5,905 nt of DNA from JAHEFX01 sp964614585 (GTDB taxonomy: Bacteria > Actinomycetota > Acidimicrobiia > Spongiisociales > JAENVV01): the NCBI GenBank assembly GCA_964614585.1, contig CAZTLW010000138.1, positions 1-5,905 on the forward strand, in the 5' to 3' direction. The notes under the pieces were generated by a model. It saw only the letters and a program-made list of their open reading frames with translations. It was not told where the DNA came from and made no database searches. The translations under genes were made by a program, and so were the position numbers. Shown in pieces: positions 1 through 4,864 of the stretch. How positions within the stretch are numbered: the first letter of the stretch is position 1; the number at the start of each line of letters is the position of its first letter.

Positions 1-51
1 AACGTCATCTTCCCTCGCGGGACGATCCGCACGCTCACCTCTCTCCGCTAG
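1..51 (+). CDS. C-terminal end of an unidentified protein (partial)
   Basis: Frame 1 is open from the window edge to a TAG at 49-51 and encodes only 16 residues, ending in RTLTSLR. It is followed 13 bases later by a strong hairpin, as expected for the end of a gene. It converges on the trpG-like gene. In Mycobacterium tuberculosis the gene convergent with trpG is pknB, a Ser/Thr kinase with PASTA repeats, so by position this could be the end of pknB. Sixteen residues do not show that, and it may equally be chance open frame. Confidence 0.4.
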   Translation, partial: NVIFPRGTIRTLTSLR

Positions 52-64
52 CCCGCCCATCGAC

Positions 65-100
65 CGACCGGGCCCCGGCCATCCGGCCGGGGCCCGGTCG
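65..100 (+). terminator. GC-rich hairpin, likely terminator of the left-edge gene
   Basis: A perfect 16-bp inverted repeat (65-80 against 85-100) encloses the four-base loop ATCC. It lies 13 bases after the TAG at 49-51. There is no run of T on either side, a form common in high-GC actinobacteria. It could act in both directions. Confidence 0.7.
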
Positions 101-201
101 CGCCATCGGAAGAAATCCCCAATCCTGATGATCCGGGGTGGGGTCTGCTCCGTATCCACCATGTCCCCTCCCGTCGGGACCGCCCATCCCGACACCCCTC
201 C

Positions 202-231
202 ACGGGGCCCGGCCGCAAGGCCGGGCCCCGT
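202..231 (-). terminator. GC-rich hairpin, likely terminator of trpG
   Basis: A perfect 13-bp inverted repeat (202-214 against 219-231) encloses a four-base loop, GCAA on the plus strand and TTGC on the minus strand. It starts six bases beyond the stop codon of the minus-strand amidotransferase gene (238-240). No T run follows. Confidence 0.7.
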
Positions 232-237
232 ATCGCG

Positions 238-807
238 TCACCGGAGAAAGCTGGCGAGCATCCGCTTGCCGGTGTCCGTCAGCACCGACTCGGGATGGAA
301 CTGGACGCCCTCGATCGGCAGGTGCTGGTGCCGCACCCCCTGGAGGGTGTCGTCGTCGGTGGCCCGGGCGGTCGCCACCAGTTCGTCGGGTAGGTCGTGG
401 CCGACGAGCGAGTGGTACCGGGTGGCGGCCAGGTCCTGGGGGAGATCGGCGAACACACCCATCCCGTCGTGGTGGATCCGCGAGGTCTTGCCGTGCCGGG
501 GTTCGGGCGCCAGATCGACCCGACCGCCGAAGTGCTCGACGATGACCTGGTGGCCGAGGCACACCCCCAGGGTGGGGATGCGGCGCTCGACCCCGAAGCG
601 CTGGAGGAACTCGGCCGACCGACCAGCCTCACCGGGACGACCCGGGCCCGGCGAGATGACGAGGCGGTCGAAGCCCCCGTCCACGAGCTCGTCGGGATCG
701 GCCTCGTCATTGCGCACCACTTCGACCTCGGCCCCGAGCTCCCCGAGGTACTGGACGAGGTTGTAGGTGAAGGAGTCGTAGTTGTCGACGACGAGGACCC
801 GCGGCAC
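238..807 (-). CDS. trpG: Anthranilate/aminodeoxychorismate synthase glutamine amidotransferase subunit
   Basis: This 189-residue class I glutamine amidotransferase releases ammonia from glutamine and passes it to the chorismate-binding partner (TrpE or PabB), for tryptophan or folate synthesis in the cytosol. Seen: the N-terminal NYDSFTYNLVQYLG block (from residue 9), the SPGPGRP oxyanion-loop motif near residue 52, GVCLGHQ with nucleophile Cys83, HGKTS near 105, YHSL near 131, and FHPES giving His171 and Glu173 of the triad. Length is typical. The GTG at 807 is chosen because the family motif starts at once; the same frame is open to 990, but that extension runs antisense through crgA and is low complexity. 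A TACGAT -10 box seven bases upstream suggests a leaderless mRNA. TrpG and PabA cannot be told apart here, and many actinobacteria use one protein for both. Confidence 0.93.
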   Translation of the reverse strand: MPRVLVVDNYDSFTYNLVQYLGELGAEVEVVRNDEADPDELVDGGFDRLVISPGPGRPGEAGRSAEFLQRFGVERRIPTLGVCLGHQVIVEHFGGRVDLAPEPRHGKTSRIHHDGMGVFADLPQDLAATRYHSLVGHDLPDELVATARATDDDTLQGVRHQHLPIEGVQFHPESVLTDTGKRMLASFLR

Positions 808-814
808 GGGCGGG

Positions 815-820
815 ATCGTA
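815..820 (-). promoter_or_regulatory. -10 box of trpG (TACGAT), leaderless
   Basis: TACGAT on the minus strand matches TANNNT and ends seven bases before the GTG at 807. Transcription would therefore start at or next to the start codon. No Shine-Dalgarno sequence is visible and no clear -35 hexamer is seen at normal spacing. Confidence 0.55.
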
Positions 821-852
821 CCGGCCGGGGCCTGGATCGGCGCCGGCCGGGG
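821..852. repeat. Direct repeat CCGGCCGGGG in a divergent promoter spacer
   Basis: The ten bases CCGGCCGGGG occur at 821-830 and again at 843-852, 22 bases apart (about two helical turns), between the -10 boxes of trpG and crgA. This could be an operator for a dimeric regulator, but simple GC-rich sequence makes chance repeats likely. Confidence 0.3.
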
Positions 853-871
853 GCTTGGCAGGCGCCGTCGG

Positions 872-877
872 TACACT
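872..877 (+). promoter_or_regulatory. -10 box of crgA (TACACT), leaderless
   Basis: TACACT matches TANNNT and ends seven bases before the ATG at 885, the spacing expected if the mRNA begins at the start codon. No ribosome binding site is visible. A TTGGCA at 855-860 is too close (11-base spacer) to be a standard -35. Confidence 0.6.
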
Positions 878-884
878 GCCGACC

Positions 885-1127
885 ATGCCCGTCTCCAAGA
901 AACGGAAGAACACGAACCGGGGTCCGACGCCGCCGAAGAACCCGACGGCGCCCTCGAAGTCCGAGCCGGAGTCGCCGGCGTGGTACGCACCCGTCATGTT
1001 CGGCCTCATGGGACTCGGCGTGGTCACCATCATCGCCACCTACGTCTTCACCCTCGACCGGGTGATGCTGGCGCCGGGCCTCGGTGCCCTGGCGGTGGGG
1101 ATGTTCATGACCCTCGGCTACAAGTAG
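885..1127 (+). CDS. crgA: Cell division protein CrgA
   Basis: This 80-residue membrane protein is a CrgA homologue. CrgA is an actinobacterial protein that interacts with FtsZ, FtsI/FtsQ and other divisome or elongation partners at the cytoplasmic membrane and influences septum formation. Seen: a basic N-terminus starting MPVSKKRK, a proline-rich linker (residues 13-32), the SPAWYAPVM junction before helix one (about 36-55), a short loop, and helix two (about 63-78) ending LGYK. The order basic tail, two helices and nearly no C-terminal tail is that of the family, and the length is close to the mycobacterial protein. ATG 885 gives the typical MPxSK start; an in-frame TTG further upstream (855) would add unrelated residues and bypass the -10 box. 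It diverges from trpG, as in mycobacteria, where both lie near oriC. Confidence 0.92.
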   Translation: MPVSKKRKNTNRGPTPPKNPTAPSKSEPESPAWYAPVMFGLMGLGVVTIIATYVFTLDRVMLAPGLGALAVGMFMTLGYK

Positions 1128-1128
1128 C

Positions 1129-1200
1129 CGCGTTCTTCGCTTCGCTCCGAACGTCGCAGTTTCCTGCGAAAACTGCCAAAGCCGCAGAGCTCCGAACGCG
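1129..1200. repeat. Palindromic repeat cluster after crgA (REP-like or terminator)
   Basis: Noncoding DNA after the crgA stop holds nested inverted repeats. CGCGTTC (1129-1135) pairs with GAACGCG (1194-1200) at the outer edges, and GCAGTTT (1156-1162) with AAACTGC (1170-1176) makes an inner 7-bp stem with a 7-base loop. The decamer GCTCCGAACG is also directly repeated at 1144-1153 and 1189-1198. The inner stem may end transcription of crgA. The compound layout also resembles dispersed intergenic palindromic elements, but only one copy is visible here. Confidence 0.5.
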
Positions 1201-1231
1201 TCCACCGCGATTCCACAGCCGACGCCCGGGA

Positions 1232-1252
1232 TTATCCCCAGAGTTGTCCACA
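1232..1252 (+). promoter_or_regulatory. Two DnaA-box-like sites
   Basis: TTATCCCCA (1232-1240) differs at one base from the classical DnaA box TTATCCACA. TTGTCCACA (1244-1252) is identical to the box preferred in Streptomyces and mycobacteria. They have the same orientation with three bases between them. A weaker inverted match (CGTGGAGAA, 1256-1264, two mismatches to TGTGGACAA) follows. They lie between convergent gene ends, so they are not obvious promoter elements. They could bind DnaA as a titration or regulatory cluster; two sites alone do not make an origin. Confidence 0.5.
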
Positions 1253-1305
1253 TGCCGTGGAGAAACCGCTCCGCGTCGCACCGAGTTCGACGCCGCGTGA
1301 CCTCA

Positions 1306-1317
1306 GGTTCGCGAACC
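1306..1317. repeat. Perfect 12-bp palindrome GGTTCGCGAACC
   Basis: This self-complementary 12-mer lies six bases beyond the stop of the minus-strand gene at 1323. A second inverted repeat, GCGTCG (1273-1278) with CGACGC (1288-1293), lies next to it. Either may form the 3' end hairpin of that gene, although both stems are short and lack a T run. Confidence 0.35.
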
Positions 1318-1322
1318 GGCCA

Positions 1323-1577
1323 CTAGGCGTTCTCCGGCCGCCAGACCAGCGTCATGTCCTCTCGACAGTGCCGGGGATTCGACACCTCGAGGTTGTTGGC
1401 CATGGTCATCGTGACCTCGGCCCCGCACACCGAGCACCGGAAGTGGGCATTCGTCTCCGACACGTCGGTGGGGTCGACATCGTCGGGGGCGTTGGCGAGC
1501 ATCCGCAGGAAGTACGTCGACACGCGCCAGATCACGAACCCGATGAGGATGGCGATGAGCACGTTCCCGACGGTCAT
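1323..1577 (-). CDS. Small membrane-anchored zinc-ribbon-like protein, function unknown
   Basis: I do not recognise the family. The 84-residue product has one hydrophobic helix at about residues 4-24, an acidic linker (30-42), and a soluble tail with Cys48-x2-Cys51 and His70-Cys71, which could hold one zinc ion in a ribbon-like fold. The basic residues after the helix (Arg18, Arg25) give weak evidence for a cytoplasmic tail. ATG 1577 is chosen because it directly precedes the helix; the same frame is open to 1694, but that part overlaps the thiolase coding region and includes the heptad repeat. No strong ribosome binding site is seen; AAGATGG lies just upstream. It follows the thiolase gene by 43 bases on the same strand and could be cotranscribed or have its own start within the repeat. 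Confidence 0.75.
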   Translation of the reverse strand: MTVGNVLIAILIGFVIWRVSTYFLRMLANAPDDVDPTDVSETNAHFRCSVCGAEVTMTMANNLEVSNPRHCREDMTLVWRPENA

Positions 1578-1587
1578 GTGACCATCT

Positions 1588-1615
1588 TGGTACTGAGCAC
1601 TCGGTACTGAGTGCT
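1588..1615. repeat. Heptad repeat with AGTACNN-type units
   Basis: On the minus strand four consecutive 7-base units start with AG: AGCACTC, AGTACCG, AGTGCTC, AGTACCA, followed by a degenerate AG. They fill nearly all of the gap between the thiolase stop and the next start codon. From memory, similar seven-base-phased AGTACTC/AGTACCG runs occur between genes in several high-GC phyla, and appear as STQYxVLST-like strings when mistranslated. I cannot see other copies here. Confidence 0.65.
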
Positions 1616-1620
1616 TGGAT

Positions 1621-2799
1621 TCAGACCCGCTCGAGGATGGTGCCGTTGGCCATGCCGCCACCCTCGCACATCGACTGCAGGCCGTAGCGGGCACCCGAGC
1701 GCACCATCTCGTGGACGAGGGTGGTCATGAGCCGCCCGCCCGAGGCGCCGAGCGGGTGGCCGAGCGCCACGGCACCGCCGTTGACGTTGGTCCGCTCCCA
1801 CAGTCCCATCGGATCGCTGCCCCCGTGCTCGATCCGCCAGGCAATCGGCACCGAGGCGAAGGCCTCGTTGATCTCGAACAGGTCGATGTCCTCGATCGAC
1901 AACCCGGCCTTCTCGAGCGCCTTGGTGGTGGCCGGGATCGGAGCGGTGAGCATCATGATCGGGTCATCGCCGGCCAGGCTGAACGACACGAACCGCGCCA
2001 TCGGCTCGAGACCGAGTTCCTCGGCCTTGTCCTCGTCCATGATGAGCATGGCCGAGGCGCCATCGGTGATCTGGCTCGAGTTCCCGGCCGTGATCGAGTG
2101 GCTGGGGTCGAAGGCCGGCTTGAGCCCGGCGAGCACCTCCAACGTGGTCGTCGGTCGGATGCCTTCGTCGGTCGCCAACACCTCGGTGGTGCCGTCCTCG
2201 CGGGTGACCTCGACCGGGATGATCTGGGTCTCGAAGCGGCCCTCCTCGGTGGCCCGGGCGGCGCGCTGGTGGCTGTCGACGGCCAACTGGTCCATCTCCT
2301 CGCGGGAGATGTCCCACTTCTCGGCGATGAGCTGGGCCGAGATGCCCTGGGGGACGAGGCCGTGGCCGTAGCGCTCCAGCATGAGGTCGCCGAACGGCTT
2401 GCCGGGTCCGTTGGCGGCGGTGATGCCCATCGGCACCCGCGACATCGACTCGACGCCGGCGGCGATGACCACGTCGTAGGCACCGGCGATGACGCCCTGG
2501 GCGGCGAAGTGGGCCGACTGCTGGGAGGACCCGCACTGGCGGTCGATGGTGGTGCCCACCGTGGTCTCGGGGAAGCCGGCGGCGAGGGCGGCGTTGCGGC
2601 CCACGTTGAGCCCCTGCTCGCCCGTCTGCATGACGCAGCCCATGATCACGTCCTCGACGAGGGCGGGGTCGAGGTGGTTCCGCTCCACGAGCGCCCGGAG
2701 AGGAATCGACGCCAAGTCGACGGGGTGGATGTGGTCGAGCTGGCCGTTCCGCTTCCCCATCGGGGTCCGGACGGCATCGACGATGACCGCTCTGCGCAT
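1621..2799 (-). CDS. Thiolase (acetyl-CoA C-acetyl/acyltransferase)
   Basis: This 392-residue protein is a full-length thiolase, which condenses two acyl-CoA units or, in reverse, cleaves 3-ketoacyl-CoA with CoA. Seen: nucleophile Cys89 in DRQCGSSQQS, GVESMSRVPMG (115-125), SSQITDGASA (241-250), NEAF (311-314), GHPLGASGGR with catalytic His348, and the second active Cys378 in CEGGGMANG. All key residues are present. ATG 2799 begins the typical MRRAVIVDAVRTPMGK thiolase start and is preceded by a GGAAGGA ribosome binding site (2805-2811); the longer open frame, which runs to 3369, lies antisense to ppk2. Degradative (FadA-like) and biosynthetic (AtoB/PhaA-like) roles cannot be separated by sequence alone. 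No other beta-oxidation gene is in the window. The small zinc-ribbon-like gene follows on the same strand. Confidence 0.95.
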   Translation of the reverse strand: MRRAVIVDAVRTPMGKRNGQLDHIHPVDLASIPLRALVERNHLDPALVEDVIMGCVMQTGEQGLNVGRNAALAAGFPETTVGTTIDRQCGSSQQSAHFAAQGVIAGAYDVVIAAGVESMSRVPMGITAANGPGKPFGDLMLERYGHGLVPQGISAQLIAEKWDISREEMDQLAVDSHQRAARATEEGRFETQIIPVEVTREDGTTEVLATDEGIRPTTTLEVLAGLKPAFDPSHSITAGNSSQITDGASAMLIMDEDKAEELGLEPMARFVSFSLAGDDPIMMLTAPIPATTKALEKAGLSIEDIDLFEINEAFASVPIAWRIEHGGSDPMGLWERTNVNGGAVALGHPLGASGGRLMTTLVHEMVRSGARYGLQSMCEGGGMANGTILERV

Positions 2800-2827
2800 G
2801 GGAATCCTTCCGATCAGGCCTGCGGCC

Positions 2828-2833
2828 AGTGTA
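2828..2833 (-). promoter_or_regulatory. -10 box of the thiolase gene (TACACT)
   Basis: TACACT on the minus strand would start a transcript about 22 bases before ATG 2799, leaving room for the GGAAGGA ribosome binding site at 2805-2811. A weak TTAGGC lies at a 17-base spacing (2851-2856). Unlike its neighbours, this gene therefore appears to have a normal leader. The perfect 12-bp palindrome GCGGCCGGCCGC at 2841-2852 lies in the spacer and overlaps the would-be -35 by two bases; it may be an operator or chance. Confidence 0.45.
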
Positions 2834-2896
2834 GATGGGCGCGGCCGGCCGCCTAATGAGGGTTCGCTCAAAGTTTCGCGGGTGCGGTTCGATCGG

Positions 2897-2902
2897 TACC
2901 GT
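2897..2902 (+). promoter_or_regulatory. -10 box of ppk2 (TACCGT), leaderless
   Basis: TACCGT matches TANNNT and ends eight bases before ATG 2911, so the transcript would start at or within two bases of the start codon. No ribosome binding site is visible. A poor -35 candidate, TTTCGC (2874-2879), lies at a 17-base spacing. Confidence 0.55.
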
Positions 2903-2910
2903 GGGTCGCC

Positions 2911-3708
2911 ATGTCCGACGACCGCATCCCCAAGAAGACCTACGAGGAGGAGCTCGAACGGCTCCAGGTGGAGCTCGCCGAGCTGGCCCGTTGGGTGGTG
3001 TCGTCGGGGGCCCGCATCGTGATCCTGTTCGAGGGCCGGGATGCCGCCGGCAAGGGCGGGACCATCAAGCGGATGACCCAATACCTCAATCCCCGCGTCG
3101 CTCGAGTGGTCGCCCTGCCGGCCCCCACCGAGCGGGAGAAGACCCAGTGGTACTTCCAGCGGTACATCCCCCATCTTCCCGCCGCCGGCGAGATCCGACT
3201 CTTCGACCGCTCCTGGTACAACCGGGCGGGGGTGGAGAAGGTGATGGGCTTTTGCACCAGCGAGGAGTACCACCGCTTCCTGCACCAGGCGCCGATCTTC
3301 GAGCGGCTCCTCGTCGAGGAGGGGATCCTGCTGCGGAAGTACTGGTTCAGCGTCTCGCGCGACGAGCAAGAGCGGCGATTCCGAGATCGGATCGAGGACC
3401 CCGCCCGACGCTGGAAGCTGTCACCGATGGACCTCGAGTCGATGCGACGCTGGGACGACTACTCCCGAGCCAAGGACCAGATGTTCATCCACACCGACAT
3501 CCCCGAGTCGCCGTGGCACGTGGTGCCGTCGGACGAGAAGCGCTCGGCGCGCCTCAACATGATCCACCATTTCCTCTCGTCGATCCCCTACGACAAGCAG
3601 GAGCCCCGGGTGATCGAGCTCCCCGAACGGGAACCGGACACCGGCTACGTGCGCCCACCCATGGACTCCCAGTCGGTGGTGCCGGACCACGCCTCCACGC
3701 TGTGGTGA
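2911..3708 (+). CDS. ppk2: Polyphosphate kinase 2 (class I PPK2)
   Basis: The 265-residue product is a PPK2-family kinase, moving phosphate between inorganic polyphosphate and nucleotides (class I members mainly turn NDP and polyphosphate into NTP, or the reverse) in the cytosol. Seen: the Walker A loop EGRDAAGKGG (41-50, Lys48), the PTEREKTQWYFQRYIPHLP segment (72-90), the Walker B-like LFDRSWYNRAG (97-107, Asp99 and Arg100), and a lid with RRFRDRIEDPARRWKLSPMD (155-174). One P-loop domain and the full length match class I; class II proteins have two such domains. ATG 2911 is supported by its -10 box and by the usual MSDDRIPKKTYEEEL-type N-terminus. The last 30 residues are a variable tail. 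It diverges from the thiolase gene and meets the small membrane protein gene end to end, four bases apart. Confidence 0.95.
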   Translation: MSDDRIPKKTYEEELERLQVELAELARWVVSSGARIVILFEGRDAAGKGGTIKRMTQYLNPRVARVVALPAPTEREKTQWYFQRYIPHLPAAGEIRLFDRSWYNRAGVEKVMGFCTSEEYHRFLHQAPIFERLLVEEGILLRKYWFSVSRDEQERRFRDRIEDPARRWKLSPMDLESMRRWDDYSRAKDQMFIHTDIPESPWHVVPSDEKRSARLNMIHHFLSSIPYDKQEPRVIELPEREPDTGYVRPPMDSQSVVPDHASTLW

Positions 3709-3712
3709 GGGG

Positions 3713-3850
3713 TCACTCCGCGCCGTCGCCGGGGCGACGTCGGTAGCGGATCCAGCCCTTCGAGTCCGCCCAGGACGCGAACGTGTGGATGAGGAAGGCG
3801 GCGACCACCAGGCCGAGTGCCACCTCGAGGACGATGAGCCAGACCGGCAT
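3713..3850 (-). CDS. 45-residue single-helix membrane protein, function unknown
   Basis: A short open frame from ATG 3850 to TGA at 3713 encodes 45 residues: a hydrophobic helix (about residues 3-23, MPVWLIVLEVALGLVVAAFL at the start), then FASWADSKGW and a basic tail (YRRRPG, 36-41) that would lie in the cytoplasm by the positive-inside rule. It starts nine bases after the stop of the eight-helix protein gene, so the two probably form an operon. There is no clear Shine-Dalgarno sequence, so translation may be coupled. The orientation, position between two gene ends and protein-like composition favour a real gene; I know no family for it. Confidence 0.62.
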   Translation of the reverse strand: MPVWLIVLEVALGLVVAAFLIHTFASWADSKGWIRYRRRPGDGAE

Positions 3851-3859
3851 GGGGCGAGA

Positions 3860-4648
3860 CTACGGACCGGGTGGACTCGGTGGGAGGCGCCGCCCGAAGG
3901 CCAGGCCGAAGGCGCCCCACGCTGCTGCGGCAGCCCCACCGGCGACACCGAGGGACCCGTCGACGGCGGGGAGGAGGACCGACACGACGCCGACCGCCAG
4001 TGCCGCGAGCGTCGCGGTGCGGAGGGGGAGCCGCCAGCCGGACGGCCGCCGGGCGGCGAGCGCGACGAGGGTCGGGACGGCGATCGCCAGCGCCGCCAGC
4101 TCGGCATACCTGTCGCCGGTGGCGCATTGGCCGAGGAAACAGGATGGGCCGGCGTCGAGGGCGAGCCGGGTGGCGACGATCGCCACCGCAATCCCGGGGA
4201 GGGCGCCAACCGCCGACAGTGCCAGCAGCCGCCGGTCGAGGTCGAGATCGGCCTCCCAGAGAGGGACAGGATGGGCGGCGGCAAGCACCAGCGACGCCGC
4301 CAGCAAGCCGAGCCCGCCGACGAGCGGCTCGATCCGGGCGCCAACCGCCCCGGCGAGCGCCAGGGCGGCCGACCCGACGACGGCCTGCTGGACGCCGGCC
4401 ACCCAGCGCTCCGGCCGTCGGACCTGGGCCAGGAAGCCGAGGGAGATGGAGCCTCCGACGAACAGGAAGGCGACGTCGACCACCGGATTGGTCTCGGCGC
4501 CGGCCGGATCGGCGAACCAGAGCGCAACCGTGAGCGCCGTGACGGCGACGAAGACGAGGGCGAGGATGATCCCCCAGCCGAGTGCCCAGGCCCGCCGGAA
4601 GCGATCTCGGCGGGACCGGGAGGACCGGACCCGTTCGGCCTCACCCAT
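3860..4648 (-). CDS. Eight-helix integral membrane protein, function unknown
   Basis: The 262-residue product starts with a basic cytoplasmic tail (RSSRSRRDRFRR, 8-19), then about eight hydrophobic segments: roughly 23-43, 58-75, 87-105, 108-125, 141-160, 181-199, 211-228 and 232-251. Basic loops (RRPERW near 77-82, ARRPSGWR near 199-206, GRR near 252) alternate with neutral ones, so both ends should be cytoplasmic. The outer loop between helices five and six holds Cys170 and Cys175, which may form a disulfide. No catalytic or transporter motif is recognised. ATG 4648 is the only sensible start before helix one; it lies two bases after the discriminator base of tRNA-Ala, so there is no room for a ribosome binding site outside the tRNA. 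The tRNA promoter probably drives it. The 45-residue membrane protein follows. Confidence 0.82.
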   Translation of the reverse strand: MGEAERVRSSRSRRDRFRRAWALGWGIILALVFVAVTALTVALWFADPAGAETNPVVDVAFLFVGGSISLGFLAQVRRPERWVAGVQQAVVGSAALALAGAVGARIEPLVGGLGLLAASLVLAAAHPVPLWEADLDLDRRLLALSAVGALPGIAVAIVATRLALDAGPSCFLGQCATGDRYAELAALAIAVPTLVALAARRPSGWRLPLRTATLAALAVGVVSVLLPAVDGSLGVAGGAAAAAWGAFGLAFGRRLPPSPPGP

Positions 4649-4649
4649 G

Positions 4650-4722
4650 TGGAGCTGAGGGGATTCGAACCCCTGACCCCCTGCTTGCAAAGCAGGTGCT
4701 CTGCCAACTGAGCTACAGCCCC
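4650..4722 (-). tRNA. tRNA-Ala (anticodon UGC)
   Basis: The 73-base minus-strand sequence folds as a complete cloverleaf: acceptor GGGGCTG with CAGCTCC (one G-U pair), D stem GCTC/GAGC, anticodon stem CCTGC/GCAGG around TTTGCAA with anticodon TGC (4687-4689), five-base variable loop, and T arm AGGGG-TTCGAAT-CCCCT. Discriminator A is at 4650. CCA is not encoded (the next bases are CAT), so it must be added after processing. The next gene's ATG starts at 4648. Confidence 0.97.
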
Positions 4723-4730
4723 TCGACGTC

Positions 4731-4736
4731 AGGATA
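4731..4736 (-). promoter_or_regulatory. -10 box of tRNA-Ala (TATCCT)
   Basis: TATCCT on the minus strand is eight bases before the first tRNA base (4722), so transcription would start within a base or two of the mature 5' end. No convincing -35 is seen at 16-18 bases. The same promoter probably serves the two membrane protein genes downstream. Confidence 0.55.
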
Positions 4737-4820
4737 CCGGGCTGTCCGTTGTGAACTCCCCGAGTCGGACACCCGGTCGCCACCGAGCCAGCGGCCAAAA
4801 GACTCAGCACTGCGCGCCTG

Positions 4821-4842
4821 CCCCCGGCCGATCGGCCGGGGG
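4821..4842 (-). terminator. GC-rich hairpin, likely terminator of the dodecin gene
   Basis: CCCCCGGCCG (4821-4830) pairs with CGGCCGGGGG (4833-4842), a 10-bp perfect inverted repeat with a minimal AT centre. It lies 22 bases beyond the dodecin stop (4865-4867) and before the tRNA promoter. No T run follows directly; TCTTTT comes about 20 bases later on the minus strand. Confidence 0.65.
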
Positions 4843-4864
4843 GGCGAGGCGAACTCGGGCTTCG

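Noticed and set aside
808..990. N-terminal extension of the trpG protein by 61 residues
   Set aside because: It would overlap crgA in antisense, is low complexity, and the amidotransferase motif begins right after GTG 807, which has its own -10 box.
1128..1322. A complete replication origin
   Set aside because: Only two good DnaA boxes and no AT-rich unwinding region are present, and dnaA/dnaN are not adjacent. Reported only as DnaA-box-like sites.
1615..2856. Long plus-strand open frame (413 codons) opposite the thiolase gene
   Set aside because: It is antisense to a thiolase with every catalytic motif. Its translation is rich in Gly, Asp, His and Arg with no motif, as usual for shadow frames in high-GC DNA.
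2800..3369. N-terminal extension of the thiolase by 190 residues
   Set aside because: It lies antisense to ppk2. ATG 2799 has a ribosome binding site and begins with the standard thiolase N-terminus.
3421..4707. Long minus-strand open frame (428 codons) across the ppk2 end, the membrane protein gene and the tRNA
   Set aside because: It reads antisense through ppk2, out of frame through the membrane protein and through the tRNA, and its translation is Ser/Pro/Arg-rich noise.
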